Shown: positions 23,017 through 32,171, counted from the first letter of the stretch. The stretch: 38,461 nt of DNA from Candidatus Bathyarchaeota archaeon (GCA_005888755.1 VBBQ01000019.1:20701-59161), one strand, 5' to 3'. Translations and numbers: made by a program. The notes: generated by a model from the sequence alone, not told the origin.

Positions 23017-24629
23017 AAAAACAGCCCGCTCAATTCTCGATCGTTGCGCAACTATGCCGGTCTCTTGAAGAGACAACTAAGAGAAACGAGAAGATCCGGC
23101 TCATCAGCGAGGTCCTTAGAAAAATCAGACCAGAGGACGTGGCTTATGTGACTTTATTTTTGGCCGGGAAGGCGTTCCCTGAAGCTGATCCTCGCGTTCT
23201 AGAAATAAGCTACTCGACCCTATCAGCAGCAGGAAGGACCATGAGCCAGGCACTTCTCACAGAAAACACGGACTCGTTAACGATTGCTGAGATTTTCGGT
23301 ACCTTAGAGAAACTTGCCGAGGTGAAAGGGGCGGGGTCCAAGGAGAAAAGGCTGACACTCCTAGGTTCCTTGCTCAACCGGACAACACCGTTAGAGACAG
23401 AATATCTCAGCCGAATGTTACTTGGAGAGATGCGGATCGGTGTTGTTGAGGGAGTTTTGTTGGACGCGATCGCCGAGGCCTCAGGGGTCTCCCGAAAACT
23501 GGTTACGCGTGCACACATGCTGCACGGAGATATCGGCGATGTCGCGAGGATGGCGATGACTGAGGGCTCCACAGCAGTTGAGAAGATAGGACTACGATTG
23601 TTCGTACCCGTCAAGCCGATGCTCGCGGAGATGGCAGAGGACACCTCTCAAGTCCTTTCCGAGCACAAAGAAGGTAGCGCTTTCGAGTACAAGTTCGACG
23701 GTGCCAGAATCCAGATCCACAGAAAAGAAGATCAGGTCAGAATATTCAGCCGACGACTAACTGATGTCACAGATAGTATTCCGGAAATGGTGGATTATGC
23801 CAAGACGAAGGTGAAGGCATCAGAATTCTTGATTGAAGGGGAAGTTGTCGCTCTCGGAGAAAGAGGAAAGCCGGTACCGTTTCAAGATTTGATGCGCAGG
23901 TTTCGACGAGTCCACGGTATCCAAGACATGGTCGAGAGGATCCCGCTGCGCCTCTATCTCTTCGATGTACTCCAATCCGAAGGGAGGACCCTGATAGACT
24001 TTCCATATGCCGAACGATGGGAGATCCTCGCCAGCCTCGTTCCAGCCGAATCTCTCGCGCCAAGAGTCGTGACCCGTGACCCTGGGGTCGTGGAGGATTT
24101 CTTGCAGTCAGCACTGAAGGAGGGGCATGAGGGACTAATGGCGAAGTCGCTCACAAGCGATTATTCTCCTGGCGCCAGGGCCAAGAAGTGGTTCAAGATC
24201 AAGCCTGCTGACCGGCTCGACGTGGTCATCGTTGCCGCGGATTGGGGTAGTGGCAGGAGGGTGGGCTGGTTGAGCAACTACCATCTAGCGGTTAGGGACG
24301 ATGAGACCGGCGAGTACCTCGTCGTTGGGAAGACGTTCAAGGGTTTGACAGATGCGGAGTTTGACATGATAACCAAACGGCTTCAAGCGCTGAAGACCAG
24401 GGAATCCAAGTGGACCGTTCATGTGAAACCGGAAATCGTTGTCGAGGTTGCTCACAACGAGGTTCAGAAGAGCCCCCGGTACAAATCGGGATTTGCACTG
24501 CGGTTTGCAAGAATCGCGAAGTTCAGAGACGACAAAGCGCCCGAAGAAGCCGACACTATTCAACGGCTTCGCAAGCTGTACGAGAAACAGTTTGAAAACA
24601 AGGGACGATTGCTGAAGGAAGTCCCTTGA
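23004..24629 (+). CDS. lig: ATP-dependent DNA ligase
   Basis: The protein has 541 residues starting at GTG, with a short overlap with fen1. It follows archaeal DNA ligase order: a helical DNA-binding domain (about 1-200, with LGEMRIGVVEGVLLDAIAEA), an adenylation domain whose nucleophile is K230 in EYKFDGARIQIH, further motifs LIEGEVV and EGLMAKSL, KWFKIK as motif V, then an OB-fold domain (about 400-535). It joins 3'-hydroxyl and 5'-phosphate ends using ATP. The FEN1-ligase pair forms an Okazaki-fragment-maturation module. The dph6 start overlaps its stop (TTGA). Confidence 0.96.
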   Translation: MAQLEKQPAQFSIVAQLCRSLEETTKRNEKIRLISEVLRKIRPEDVAYVTLFLAGKAFPEADPRVLEISYSTLSAAGRTMSQALLTENTDSLTIAEIFGTLEKLAEVKGAGSKEKRLTLLGSLLNRTTPLETEYLSRMLLGEMRIGVVEGVLLDAIAEASGVSRKLVTRAHMLHGDIGDVARMAMTEGSTAVEKIGLRLFVPVKPMLAEMAEDTSQVLSEHKEGSAFEYKFDGARIQIHRKEDQVRIFSRRLTDVTDSIPEMVDYAKTKVKASEFLIEGEVVALGERGKPVPFQDLMRRFRRVHGIQDMVERIPLRLYLFDVLQSEGRTLIDFPYAERWEILASLVPAESLAPRVVTRDPGVVEDFLQSALKEGHEGLMAKSLTSDYSPGARAKKWFKIKPADRLDVVIVAADWGSGRRVGWLSNYHLAVRDDETGEYLVVGKTFKGLTDAEFDMITKRLQALKTRESKWTVHVKPEIVVEVAHNEVQKSPRYKSGFALRFARIAKFRDDKAPEEADTIQRLRKLYEKQFENKGRLLKEVP

Positions 24630-25309
24630 AGGTAGCAGTTCTCTTCAGCGGAGGCAAGGACAGCACTTACGCCACATGGATCGCTCAACACCAAGGCTGG
24701 GACGTAGAGAGCCTCGTGAGCGTTCTGCCGAAGGGAGTCGAATCACTCATGTTCCACTTCCCCAACGTGCTTTGGACAAAAATTCAGGCCGAGGCTATGG
24801 GTCTTGCACATCGGACCATCGAGGCGGGTCAAGAAGAACTGGTGACCCTTCGAGACGGACTTGAGAAGACGCGAGATGCCCTTGGGATAGATGGAGTTGT
24901 GACAGGCGCCGTTGCCAGCGACTATCAGAAATCTCGAATCGACCAGATCTGTGACACGTTAGGGCTCAAGAGTTTCACGCCGCTTTGGCATAAGGATCCC
25001 AAGATACTTGTTAACGACTTGAAATCTGCGGGGTTCAAGATCATTCTATCAGGTGTTGGAGCTGCTGGTCTAGACGAGTCCTGGCTGGGAAAAGAGCTCA
25101 CTGATGATCGGTGGCTTATGTTAGAGAGACTTTCGAGAAAACATGGAATACATTTGACAGGTGAGGGAGGAGAATACGAAACCTTCGTCATCGACGCGCC
25201 TAACTTCAAGTGGCGGGTCAGTGTCGACAAGGTGGCCAGTCGGTGGGACGGACAAAGCGGATACTTGATAATCGAAAAGGCTCGGTTACAGCATAAGTCT
25301 ACGAACTGA
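24626..25309 (+). CDS. dph6: Diphthine-ammonia ligase
   Basis: The 227-residue protein, starting at TTG overlapping the ligase stop, belongs to the N-type ATP pyrophosphatase (PP-loop) family. It shows FSGGKDS (7-13), HTG-less but typical GVVTGAVASDYQKSRI, and the diagnostic C-terminal motif GEGGEYETFV. The enzyme performs the last step of diphthamide formation on elongation factor 2, amidating diphthine with ammonium and ATP. Its 3' end overlaps the end of the minus-strand amidohydrolase by 24 bases. The other diphthamide genes (dph2, dph5) are not in the window. Confidence 0.9.
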   Translation: MKVAVLFSGGKDSTYATWIAQHQGWDVESLVSVLPKGVESLMFHFPNVLWTKIQAEAMGLAHRTIEAGQEELVTLRDGLEKTRDALGIDGVVTGAVASDYQKSRIDQICDTLGLKSFTPLWHKDPKILVNDLKSAGFKIILSGVGAAGLDESWLGKELTDDRWLMLERLSRKHGIHLTGEGGEYETFVIDAPNFKWRVSVDKVASRWDGQSGYLIIEKARLQHKSTN

Positions 25310-26538
25310 GGCGTTGACCCCTTCCTCGATTTTCGCAAGATCCAGCTTAGCATACTTTCGGTTTTTCATCACGACCCTCCCATCTACTATTGTTGTATCG
25401 ACGTTGTAGCCGCTGGCAGAGTATACAAGATCAGAGACTACAGTCTCTTTTCCATGAATAGGCATCATGCTTGGCTCTTTTAGATCGACAAGAACTAGAT
25501 CAGCCCGCTTGCCCTTCTCGATGCTCCCGATCTCTTTCTCCTTGCCAATCGCACGGGCTCCATCGATTGTAGCCATGTCGAGTACCTTCTGAGCGTTAGC
25601 AATTGTTGCGTCCCACCGATGCGCTTTGTGAGCCAGGGCACAAACCTTCATCGTGTTGCGGGTCCATCAGTACCAAGGCCAACCGGGACTCCCGCTTCCC
25701 ACATCTCCGGCAAAGGTGCCACGCTGCCTCCTGCCAGTTTCATATTGGAGACTGGACAGTGAGCTACTCTGACGCCATGCTTTCCATACAACTTGACCTC
25801 CGATTTCGTCAACCAGACCGAGTGGGCTGCAAGCACTCTATCGCTAAGAAAGCCTATCTTGTCGAGATAATCTACCTCGCGAGATTTCTTGTCTCGCTCA
25901 AACTTCGCCTGCTCTCCTCGGGTCTCAGCGATGTGAATGTTGACTAGGACGTTTTCCTTTTCAGCTTCCTTTCTGCACCAGAGCAGAGTTTCTTCGCCGC
26001 AGGTATAGGGAGAATGAGGCCCGAACGCAAACGAGATTCTGGGCGATTTCATCGCGCTGACGTGTTGGAGCAGTTTCAGGGAACTTTTCCGCTCTTTTTC
26101 TTTGCCCTCATGGGTTGGGGGATCGATCATTCCGTAGGAGAGTATTCCTCTAAGCCCTGCCTCCTCGGTCGCTCGGGCAACATCTTCCATGTGAAAGTAC
26201 ATGTCAACGAAACACGTGGTTCCGGTTCTCGTCATCTCCATCGCCCCCAGAAGCGCGCCAAAATAGCACATTTCACCCGTGAGTCGTTTCTCCAAAGGCC
26301 AGATCTTCTTCTCCAGCCACTGCTGAAGCTCTAGATCGTCAGCGTATCCTCTGAAGAGAGTCATTGAAAGATGAGTGTGAGTGTTGATCAAGCCCGGAAT
26401 CAACACTTTACCTCTACAATCGATTACCTCGTCCTTCCTGGAACCATGAGTTATGCCCATGTCACGAATGGTTCCACTGTCATCAATGCTGACAGAGGAG
26501 TTCCGCAAAACCTCTCGATCAGGGTTCTGCGTTACCAC
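25286..26538 (-). pseudogene. MTA/SAH-deaminase-like amidohydrolase, broken by a short deletion
   Basis: The first part (26538 to 25648) carries the amidohydrolase signatures of the 5-methylthioadenosine/S-adenosylhomocysteine deaminase family: PGLINTHTHLSMTLFRG with the metal-binding HxH, FGPHSPYTC, VNIHIAETRGE, AHCPVSNMKLAGG, and GVPVGLGTDGPA. Right after GTDGPA it stops. The remainder is in another frame (MKVCALAHKAHRWDATIANAQKVLDMATIDGARAIG, then EIGSIEKGKRADLVLVDL). Homologues have about eight residues (of the NNSLxLF type) at the joint, so a short, non-triplet deletion has removed most of them. The N-terminus may also extend upstream of the GTG at 26538: the frame is open and reads QGCDW before MVTQN. 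It is convergent with dph6 and 35 bases downstream of the XPF-like gene. Confidence 0.82.
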
Positions 26539-26573
26539 CCAGTCGCATCCTTGAAGAAATACCCCCGTTGTTT

Positions 26574-27263
26574 CTACGCCTCTGCGCGAAGCTGGGTTTG
26601 AGAGTGGACTCCTTTTGAAGGCTTGTAGGAAGCATCCAGAAGCGCTCTAACGCTCAAGGCCCTGGCTTTACCGATTCCAGCTCCGACTGCCATTTCCGTC
26701 ACGGAAGCACTGAACGTCCGTCTCAACGATCCAAAATGGGACAGCAATTGTTCGGCTGTGCGAGGCCCGATGCCGGGAACCGAACTAACAATGGATTCCT
26801 GAAGCCTGTTAATGTCAGCCGACCTCGGCTTCCGGACGACGAGTGGAGGGGGCCCCCGATGGCCCTTGTACCGTCCACCTTTCCCAAGGGTAACCAAAAA
26901 CTCAGCGGTCTCTTTCGCATCGTGAGTGAAGAAACAGTGCAAGCCGAAATCTAAAACCGCGGAAATCAGGGCACCCCAGAGAGAACGCGGGTTCCGAGAT
27001 CTCTTGAGTTCGTCGTCGAAGCTTCCCTCAACGACCAGAATCTTGTCTCTGTACGACTCGCCTATCCTATAGGCTTGATCGAAAAGCCTCCCGCTGAACA
27101 ATGAGGAGACGAAGTCCCGCGCGGATTTTCGCTCCACTGCATACTCACCAACTATGTAATCTGCTACCTCAAGGACCCTATATTCAACCGAGACTCCCTT
27201 CGAGCGGAGCTCATCAGGAACACCCGACGGCTTCTCCCTTTCATCAACAGCTATCCGAACCAT
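26574..27263 (-). CDS. XPF/ERCC4-family structure-specific endonuclease (helicase-less)
   Basis: The protein has 229 residues and two domains. Residues 1-145 form the ERCC4 nuclease with DERE (7-10), VADYIVGEYAVERKSARDF (33-51) containing the ERKxxxD core (44-50), and LVVEGSF. Residues about 155-215 form a tandem helix-hairpin-helix domain (SSVPGIGPRTAEQLLSHFGSL, then GAGIGKARALSVR). This short form is the crenarchaeal XPF type, which cuts 3' flaps and bubble or fork DNA and is stimulated by PCNA. Unlike euryarchaeal Hef it has no helicase domain. The C-terminus has no obvious PIP box. It is divergent from ribA. Confidence 0.93.
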   Translation of the reverse strand: MVRIAVDEREKPSGVPDELRSKGVSVEYRVLEVADYIVGEYAVERKSARDFVSSLFSGRLFDQAYRIGESYRDKILVVEGSFDDELKRSRNPRSLWGALISAVLDFGLHCFFTHDAKETAEFLVTLGKGGRYKGHRGPPPLVVRKPRSADINRLQESIVSSVPGIGPRTAEQLLSHFGSLRRTFSASVTEMAVGAGIGKARALSVRALLDASYKPSKGVHSQTQLRAEA

Positions 27264-27429
27264 AATCGGTCTGAAATCTCAACGGTGTTCTCACAACAAA
27301 AGACTATGCGAGAAAATTGAACTCAATCTATGCAGGGACACGTGCTCCCTTGCACTGATCGCGAACGAGAGAATGCCCTCCTAGGAAAGCAATCCTCAAA
27401 AGGGACTGTTCCCGTTTTTCGCGTCGGCC

Positions 27430-28146
27430 TTGATGGGCATCCCGAAATCAGCCGTCGAGCAGCTGTTGAAGGAGAGCGAAGACCACTCATGCCGTGAGGC
27501 CCCGGAGATCTGCGTCAAGGTCAAGGCCATCGCGAACCTACCCACTCTATACGGTGACTATCAGGCTGTCGCCTTCTGGAACAATTTCGACAAAAAAGAG
27601 CACGCTGCCTTTGTTCACGGCGATATCTTCGAGAAGGAAGATGTTCCGGTAAGACTGCATTCTGAATGCCTTACAGGTGATGCAATCGGCTCGCTGCGTT
27701 GCGATTGCCGAGAACAACTTGTGGAGTCCCTTATGCGAATCGGCAAGATGGATCGGGGCATCGTTCTCTACTTGAGACAGGAAGGCCGTGGAATCGGATT
27801 CGTAAACAAGATCAAAGCCTACCAGCTGCAGGATGCTGGTTTCGACACTGTTGAGGCGAACGAAAAACTGGGCTTCAGACCGGACGAGCGAGACTACGAC
27901 ATAGCGGCCCACATGCTAATGTCCCTCCACGTAAAATCGGTCAAGCTTCTGACGAACAATCCGGACAAGTTGAAGGATCTGCAGCTTCACGGAATCAATG
28001 TGGTTGCGAGAATACCCGTCGTGATGCCCCCCAATCAGTTTGACAAGTTCTACTTGGAGACGAAACAGAAGAAGCTGGGCCATATATTGGATATTGAACA
28101 GCGCGATGATCTAGCGGCCTATCCCCACACTGGAAATTCGGATTAG
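27430..28146 (+). CDS. ribA: GTP cyclohydrolase II
   Basis: The protein has 238 residues. The TTG at 27430 and ATG at 27433 are both possible starts. It opens the ring of GTP to give the first intermediate of riboflavin synthesis. Zinc ligands are C80, C91 and C93 in the motif C-x10-C-x-C (SECLTGDAIGSLRCDC), and the substrate loop RQEGRGIG is at 116-123. The tail contains LTNNPDKLKDL, also typical. There is no fused RibB domain. Many archaea use GTP cyclohydrolase III instead, so this bacterial-type RibA is a lineage marker. A RibD_C-type reductase lies 490 bases downstream. Confidence 0.93.
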   Translation: MMGIPKSAVEQLLKESEDHSCREAPEICVKVKAIANLPTLYGDYQAVAFWNNFDKKEHAAFVHGDIFEKEDVPVRLHSECLTGDAIGSLRCDCREQLVESLMRIGKMDRGIVLYLRQEGRGIGFVNKIKAYQLQDAGFDTVEANEKLGFRPDERDYDIAAHMLMSLHVKSVKLLTNNPDKLKDLQLHGINVVARIPVVMPPNQFDKFYLETKQKKLGHILDIEQRDDLAAYPHTGNSD

Positions 28147-28151
28147 TCGAT

Positions 28152-28622
28152 TCAGATTTTCTTGGCCTTCAGATCTCCTTCTTTGAGTTTCATCTTGTAA
28201 TCATTGATCAGTTCTTTCTGCCTCGCGTCAAGCTTGCCAGCCCACTCGTATCTTTCTGTGATCCGTAGGTAGAAACCGAACGGATCGACGATTCTGAAGT
28301 CGCGACGCCCCCATTTCTTCAACTGCAAGGGCTGAACGATCTTTGCAAATTTCTTCACACTGTTGTAGAAACCTTCCACTCGATCAACTGGAATGATCAT
28401 CTCGACCCCGTAACCGCATCTTGTGGTTTTCTTGAATCGACCGAAGTAAGAGTGGGAGTATACCTTCTGACTGCCGCCGTAGAAATTCAGCACACTTCTC
28501 TTTCTCCTCATAACAAGATAGTCCTCGGTTCTCCACAAGAGCTTGAAACCGAGTCTAGAGTAGAACTCGATTGCCTTCTTGAAGTCCGGGACGTGAAGCT
28601 CAATATAGACATCCGTTAGCAT
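28152..28622 (-). CDS. VOC (glyoxalase/dioxygenase) superfamily protein
   Basis: The 156-residue protein starts at the ATG at 28622 (MLTDVYIELHVPDF). A longer frame from 28652 would overlap the divergent reductase start and is less likely. It has the VOC pattern of beta-alpha-beta repeats: YIELHVPDFKKAIEFYSRLGFKLLWRTEDYLVM, then GYGVEMIIPVDRVEGFYNSVKKFAKIVQPL, ending in DFRIVDPFGFYLRITE. The usual metal ligands H/E are partly present (H10, E116-like, E at the end), so metal binding is plausible. No specific reaction can be assigned. It sits between ribA and the RibD_C-type gene on the opposite strand. Confidence 0.75.
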   Translation of the reverse strand: MLTDVYIELHVPDFKKAIEFYSRLGFKLLWRTEDYLVMRRKRSVLNFYGGSQKVYSHSYFGRFKKTTRCGYGVEMIIPVDRVEGFYNSVKKFAKIVQPLQLKKWGRRDFRIVDPFGFYLRITERYEWAGKLDARQKELINDYKMKLKEGDLKAKKI

Positions 28623-28634
28623 TGCCGTTCGACC

Positions 28635-29486
28635 ATGGTCAGAATGGTACAATTATTTGAAGACCCGAACGTATCCATGGACCACCTATCAGAATTCTAC
28701 AAGGTCGAGGGATCTCCCCACACCTACCTCATGTTTGTGACTACGATCGATGGGATCGCCGTTCCTCTCGAACCCGGTCAACGCGGAGGATCCGAAATTG
28801 CCTTACGGCACTTGAAAGACAATCCAATAGCGGCGGGAGGTCTCACCGATAACAGAGCTCTCCAATATGGTTGGGCATCAGCCGACGCCGTTCTCGGAGG
28901 GGCTGGAATCCTCAGAGACAATCCAAACGCGACTTGGTACCCCAGAGACAAAGACTTGCAGGGTCTCTTGAGGAAAAGGAATGGTAAACCCGTCAGGGCA
29001 GTTGTAACCGGCAGAGGAGAGGTTGATCTGAAACACCCTGTGTTCAACCCTAAGAACGAGGAGTGGCAGCCGGTCCTTTTTACCACGAGGAAAGGAGAGG
29101 AAAGGCTGAAGGATCAGGCGAAACAACTTGGCGCTCAAGGGCATCGGGCTCTCGAGCTCACCAAAACGTACCCTGTTGGAGACACGAACATAGACCTCGG
29201 CAAAGCTTTAGGGATTCTAAGAAAGGACTACAAAGCGAATCTCCTGGACATTCAGGGGGGGCCGATTCTGGCCGGCAGGCTTGTCAAAGCGATGCTAGTC
29301 GATGAGATCAGGCTAACATTTTCCCCACAGGTCATGGGAGATCTCAACTCTGAGGGAAAACGAAGACCCGGCTTTGTCACTGGGATCCATTTCGGACTGG
29401 AAGACTCTCCAATCGCAGAGCTTGAGTCCGTAGGAGTCTCAGGGAGTCATATCTTTCTCCGATACTTGATGAATTACAGGAACTAG
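28635..29486 (+). CDS. RibD C-terminal-type (dihydrofolate-reductase-fold) reductase
   Basis: The 283-residue protein has the RibD_C/DHFR-like fold: YLMFVTTIDGIAVPL (about 32-46), a NADPH-binding region VRAVVTGRGEVDLKHPVF, then LLDIQGGPILAGRLVKAMLVDEIRLTFSPQVMG (about 199-231). In archaea a stand-alone member reduces the ribosylamino-pyrimidine intermediate of riboflavin synthesis with NAD(P)H. The nearby ribA supports that reading. It is longer than the usual 220 residues because of inserts around 90-110 and 230-250. Other NADPH-dependent pyrimidine or pterin reductases of the family remain possible. Confidence 0.75.
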   Translation: MVRMVQLFEDPNVSMDHLSEFYKVEGSPHTYLMFVTTIDGIAVPLEPGQRGGSEIALRHLKDNPIAAGGLTDNRALQYGWASADAVLGGAGILRDNPNATWYPRDKDLQGLLRKRNGKPVRAVVTGRGEVDLKHPVFNPKNEEWQPVLFTTRKGEERLKDQAKQLGAQGHRALELTKTYPVGDTNIDLGKALGILRKDYKANLLDIQGGPILAGRLVKAMLVDEIRLTFSPQVMGDLNSEGKRRPGFVTGIHFGLEDSPIAELESVGVSGSHIFLRYLMNYRN

Positions 29487-29497
29487 AGCGACCAGAA

Positions 29498-29848
29498 ATG
29501 GAAATGTTTGCGATGCGAGAATTCCAGTTCTCATCGGCTGCCTCGCTCGATGTTGACGAGAAGGCGATGCAGGGCCACAACTACGAGCTAAGAGTCGTCG
29601 TCAAAGGAACGCCCGACGAAAGAGGGGTAATTCTGGACACGCGTATTATCGAGAGAATCGTCAACCAAGAAATAATCGCGAAATTGGACAAGAGGAATCT
29701 GAATGAGATTATTCTCAACCCGACAATGGAACGCATATCGGTGTGGATCTGGAACAAGCTCAAACCATCAATCAAGGAACTCTACGAGGTCAGAGTGTGG
29801 GAGAACAGAAAGAAAGGAACTAGCGTAATTTACAGAGATACGGCCTAA
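29498..29848 (+). CDS. PTPS/QueD-like protein lacking most catalytic and zinc residues
   Basis: The 116-residue protein has the 6-pyruvoyl-tetrahydropterin synthase fold by pattern: FQFSSAASL (9-17), GHNYELRVVVKG (26-37), VILDTRIIERIV, KLDKRNLNEI (62-71), NPTMERISVWIWNKL (74-88) and YEVRVWENRKKG (96-107). Key residues are changed. Of the three zinc histidines only H27 remains (S16 and Q25 replace the others), the catalytic cysteine position is E21, and the Asp-His pair is D64-K65. E78 and E102 (pterin-binding) are kept. A 12-base gap follows the reductase, so the two are likely co-transcribed. It may act on a pterin by another chemistry or be a binding protein. Confidence 0.7.
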   Translation: MEMFAMREFQFSSAASLDVDEKAMQGHNYELRVVVKGTPDERGVILDTRIIERIVNQEIIAKLDKRNLNEIILNPTMERISVWIWNKLKPSIKELYEVRVWENRKKGTSVIYRDTA

Positions 29849-29855
29849 CACAATT

Positions 29856-30338
29856 CTAGCTCTTTGATGGATTGCCTTTCTTCTTAGCTTGCAAGTATTC
29901 GGATATGTCAAGCTCAAGGAAAGCCTCGCCGATGTCTCCCATGGTCTGCTTGAAGTGATGTCTTTCGTACAGGTTCTTTGCGGAGGAATGGATTGTTGAT
30001 GTTTCGACACCACCCGCGCCCCTCGCTACAGAGTCTGCAATCGATTCAACCAGGAGAAGAGACCCGCTCCTTTTCCGCGGTACGCTGGCGTAACATAGAA
30101 TGCCGTTATGAACGAGTTCAAGCCTCCATCGATGATATCTTCATGTATCACGTAATGGATGAACCCGATTACTGGACTTTTATCCTCTGCGATGAGCAAT
30201 TCACTATTCCTAATTGCCCGATGCATCGAGGCCAGTCGTCCAGAGTCTGGCTTCCAATCGAACCCATTCAGAAAGAAGACTGTCCACGGCAAGGGCATCG
30301 GTTTTTGCGGCTCTCCTGACTGAAGGAAAGTTGGCCAA
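29856..30338 (-). pseudogene. GNAT-family N-acetyltransferase broken by two compensating shifts
   Basis: Starting at TTG (30338), one frame gives VRRAAKTDALAVDSLLSEWV, a typical GNAT opening, and runs to a stop near 30287. The middle of the protein is in a second frame (AIRNSELLIAEDKSPVIGFIHYV, then FITAFYVTPAYRGKGAG, the acetyl-CoA loop). The last third returns to the first frame (SLLLVESIADSVARGAGG, then SAKNLYERHHFKQ) and ends at 29856. The outer parts share one frame (483 bases, a multiple of three), so a +1 and a -1 event bracket about 220 bases. An intact protein would have about 160 residues. Substrate is unknown. It is convergent with the PTPS-like gene. Confidence 0.75.
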
Positions 30339-30446
30339 CTCTCATCAGAACCCGTCCCGTACGCTTCCATCACAATCGAAGAAGAAGAAAGCATTATCCT
30401 GTTATTCCTGAGTGGGCTTCTGATGGTTCGAGAGACCCCGTCAACC

Positions 30447-32171
30447 TCAAGAGTGGGTCTCAGACTTTCTGTCTGTCCAGCTTCGCATTTTGTTCTCAAG
30501 CACATCTAGGGCCAGAGCGCCGTCACCGAGGAGTTCATCGTGGAATTCGCGAATGTCGAAACGTTGTCCCAGAGCCTTCTCTGCTCTAGCGCGTAGCTCG
30601 CTGATCTTGAGTTGGCCGATCTTGTAGGCGAGTGCTTGACCCGGCCATGCGATGTATCTATCCACTTCAGACGCTACATTGAGTTCTGAGAGGGCTGTAT
30701 TTTCCAGGAAGAATTGGATGGCGCGCTCACGCGGCCAATGCTTATGATGGATTCCCGTGTCGACAACCAGTCGGGCTGCACGCCAGGCATCGAAGCTCAG
30801 CCTCCCAAAATCAGAAAGAGCGTCTTTGTAGAAACCCACCAGCTTAGGGAGTTCCTCTGAGTAGAGACCCCATCCTTCGATGAATGCCGTATAGCCTCCA
30901 TGTCTACGAAACCTCGGCAGATCTGTCAATTCCTGCTGAATTGCCAGTTGAAGGTGATGTCCCGGCACCGCCTCGTGATACGCCAACACCTCCATCGTGT
31001 ATTTGGGCCGTTGCTCCGGTCGGAACGTGTTCACGTAAAAGTAGGCTGGACGTGAGCCATCTTCCGGCGGACGGTAGTAGTACGCGTCTGGGGCGGCTTC
31101 GGCTCTGAACGCTTCGATCTCACGGAATCCATATTTCGCCTTAGGCAGCCGTCCAAACAATAAGGGAAGCTTCGCGTCCATCTGTTCCAAAATCTTCTTG
31201 AACCCTGCCAGAAGGTCGGCTGCCGAGGTATTGTAGAGCGATCTGTCCCGTCTGAGTGACGAGATGAAATCTTGGAGCGACCCTTTGAAGCCGATACGGT
31301 CTACGATGGCCCGCATCTCGGTGTGAATGCGCGATAGCTCACGGAGACCTAGATCATGAATCTCGTTCGGTGACAGATTTGTTGTAGTGTAGTGCCTGAC
31401 TGTGTAGGCATATCGGTCGTTCCCGTCGGGAAGAAACCAGATCCCGGCGTCGCTTCGACATGCCTGGAGATACTCTTTCTTGAAGAAGGCGAGGAGCTTT
31501 TCAAAGGCTGGAAAGATCGAGTGTTGAATCGCTTCCGCAATATCGTTCTTTATCCGAAGGGCTTCCTTTGAAATAATTCCAGATGGAATCTTCTCGACTG
31601 ACTTGTAGAGGTCAAGCTTCTCAGGATCATGACCCACGTTAGCTTCCAGTTGGGGAATTATCTTCTCAGCGGTCACTTTTGCGAGAACTATTCCGGCCCG
31701 TATTCCCGCTCGCATGTTCTCTATCACCTGGTCCACAAGTTGGGGAAACGCTCGGAGCCGGCTGGAAAAATTCTCGAAATCCGAGAGCGTCCTGAATGGA
31801 TGGTAGGTGACCAGCTCGGGAATATCGATCTGTAATCCAGACTGCTGGGTCATAGGCGTGAGATAAGGACGAAACTTAGCTGCTTCTAGATTGTCTTCTA
31901 GTTCGCGCTCGAACAGTTCGTAGTTTAGCAGATCTGGTTTCGAGGACGGCTTCTTGACACTTCTTAACTGGTCCAAGTATTTCTTGGACTGAGCGACTCG
32001 ACGGTTGAACGCGCCCTCCGAGGCATCTTCTAGGACTCCATCATATCGATGATCTCCGAGATAAGTTGCGCTGAGAGGATATTCTTTGAGGATGAATTCC
32101 CAGTAATCGTCGTAGAGTTGACTGAGCTGAGTTACAACGTCTCTAGAGGAGACTGGTTTCCCGCGCTGCAA
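30447..32171 (-). CDS. DUF885-family zinc peptidase
   Basis: The protein has 574 residues starting at TTG. The DUF885 family resembles M32/M2-type metallopeptidases in fold. It shows YLGDHRYDG near the N-terminus, AYFYVNTFRPEQRPKYTMEVLAYHEAVPGHHLQ with the zinc-type HE (399-400) and GHH (404-406), and GYTAFIEGWGLYSEEL (426-441) carrying the downstream glutamate. No signal peptide is visible, so a cytosolic peptidase is likely. A TATA-like element lies at 32204-32211 upstream. It is preceded on the same strand by a broken small gene and followed by the GNAT remnant. Confidence 0.88.
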   Translation of the reverse strand: MQRGKPVSSRDVVTQLSQLYDDYWEFILKEYPLSATYLGDHRYDGVLEDASEGAFNRRVAQSKKYLDQLRSVKKPSSKPDLLNYELFERELEDNLEAAKFRPYLTPMTQQSGLQIDIPELVTYHPFRTLSDFENFSSRLRAFPQLVDQVIENMRAGIRAGIVLAKVTAEKIIPQLEANVGHDPEKLDLYKSVEKIPSGIISKEALRIKNDIAEAIQHSIFPAFEKLLAFFKKEYLQACRSDAGIWFLPDGNDRYAYTVRHYTTTNLSPNEIHDLGLRELSRIHTEMRAIVDRIGFKGSLQDFISSLRRDRSLYNTSAADLLAGFKKILEQMDAKLPLLFGRLPKAKYGFREIEAFRAEAAPDAYYYRPPEDGSRPAYFYVNTFRPEQRPKYTMEVLAYHEAVPGHHLQLAIQQELTDLPRFRRHGGYTAFIEGWGLYSEELPKLVGFYKDALSDFGRLSFDAWRAARLVVDTGIHHKHWPRERAIQFFLENTALSELNVASEVDRYIAWPGQALAYKIGQLKISELRARAEKALGQRFDIREFHDELLGDGALALDVLENKMRSWTDRKSETHS

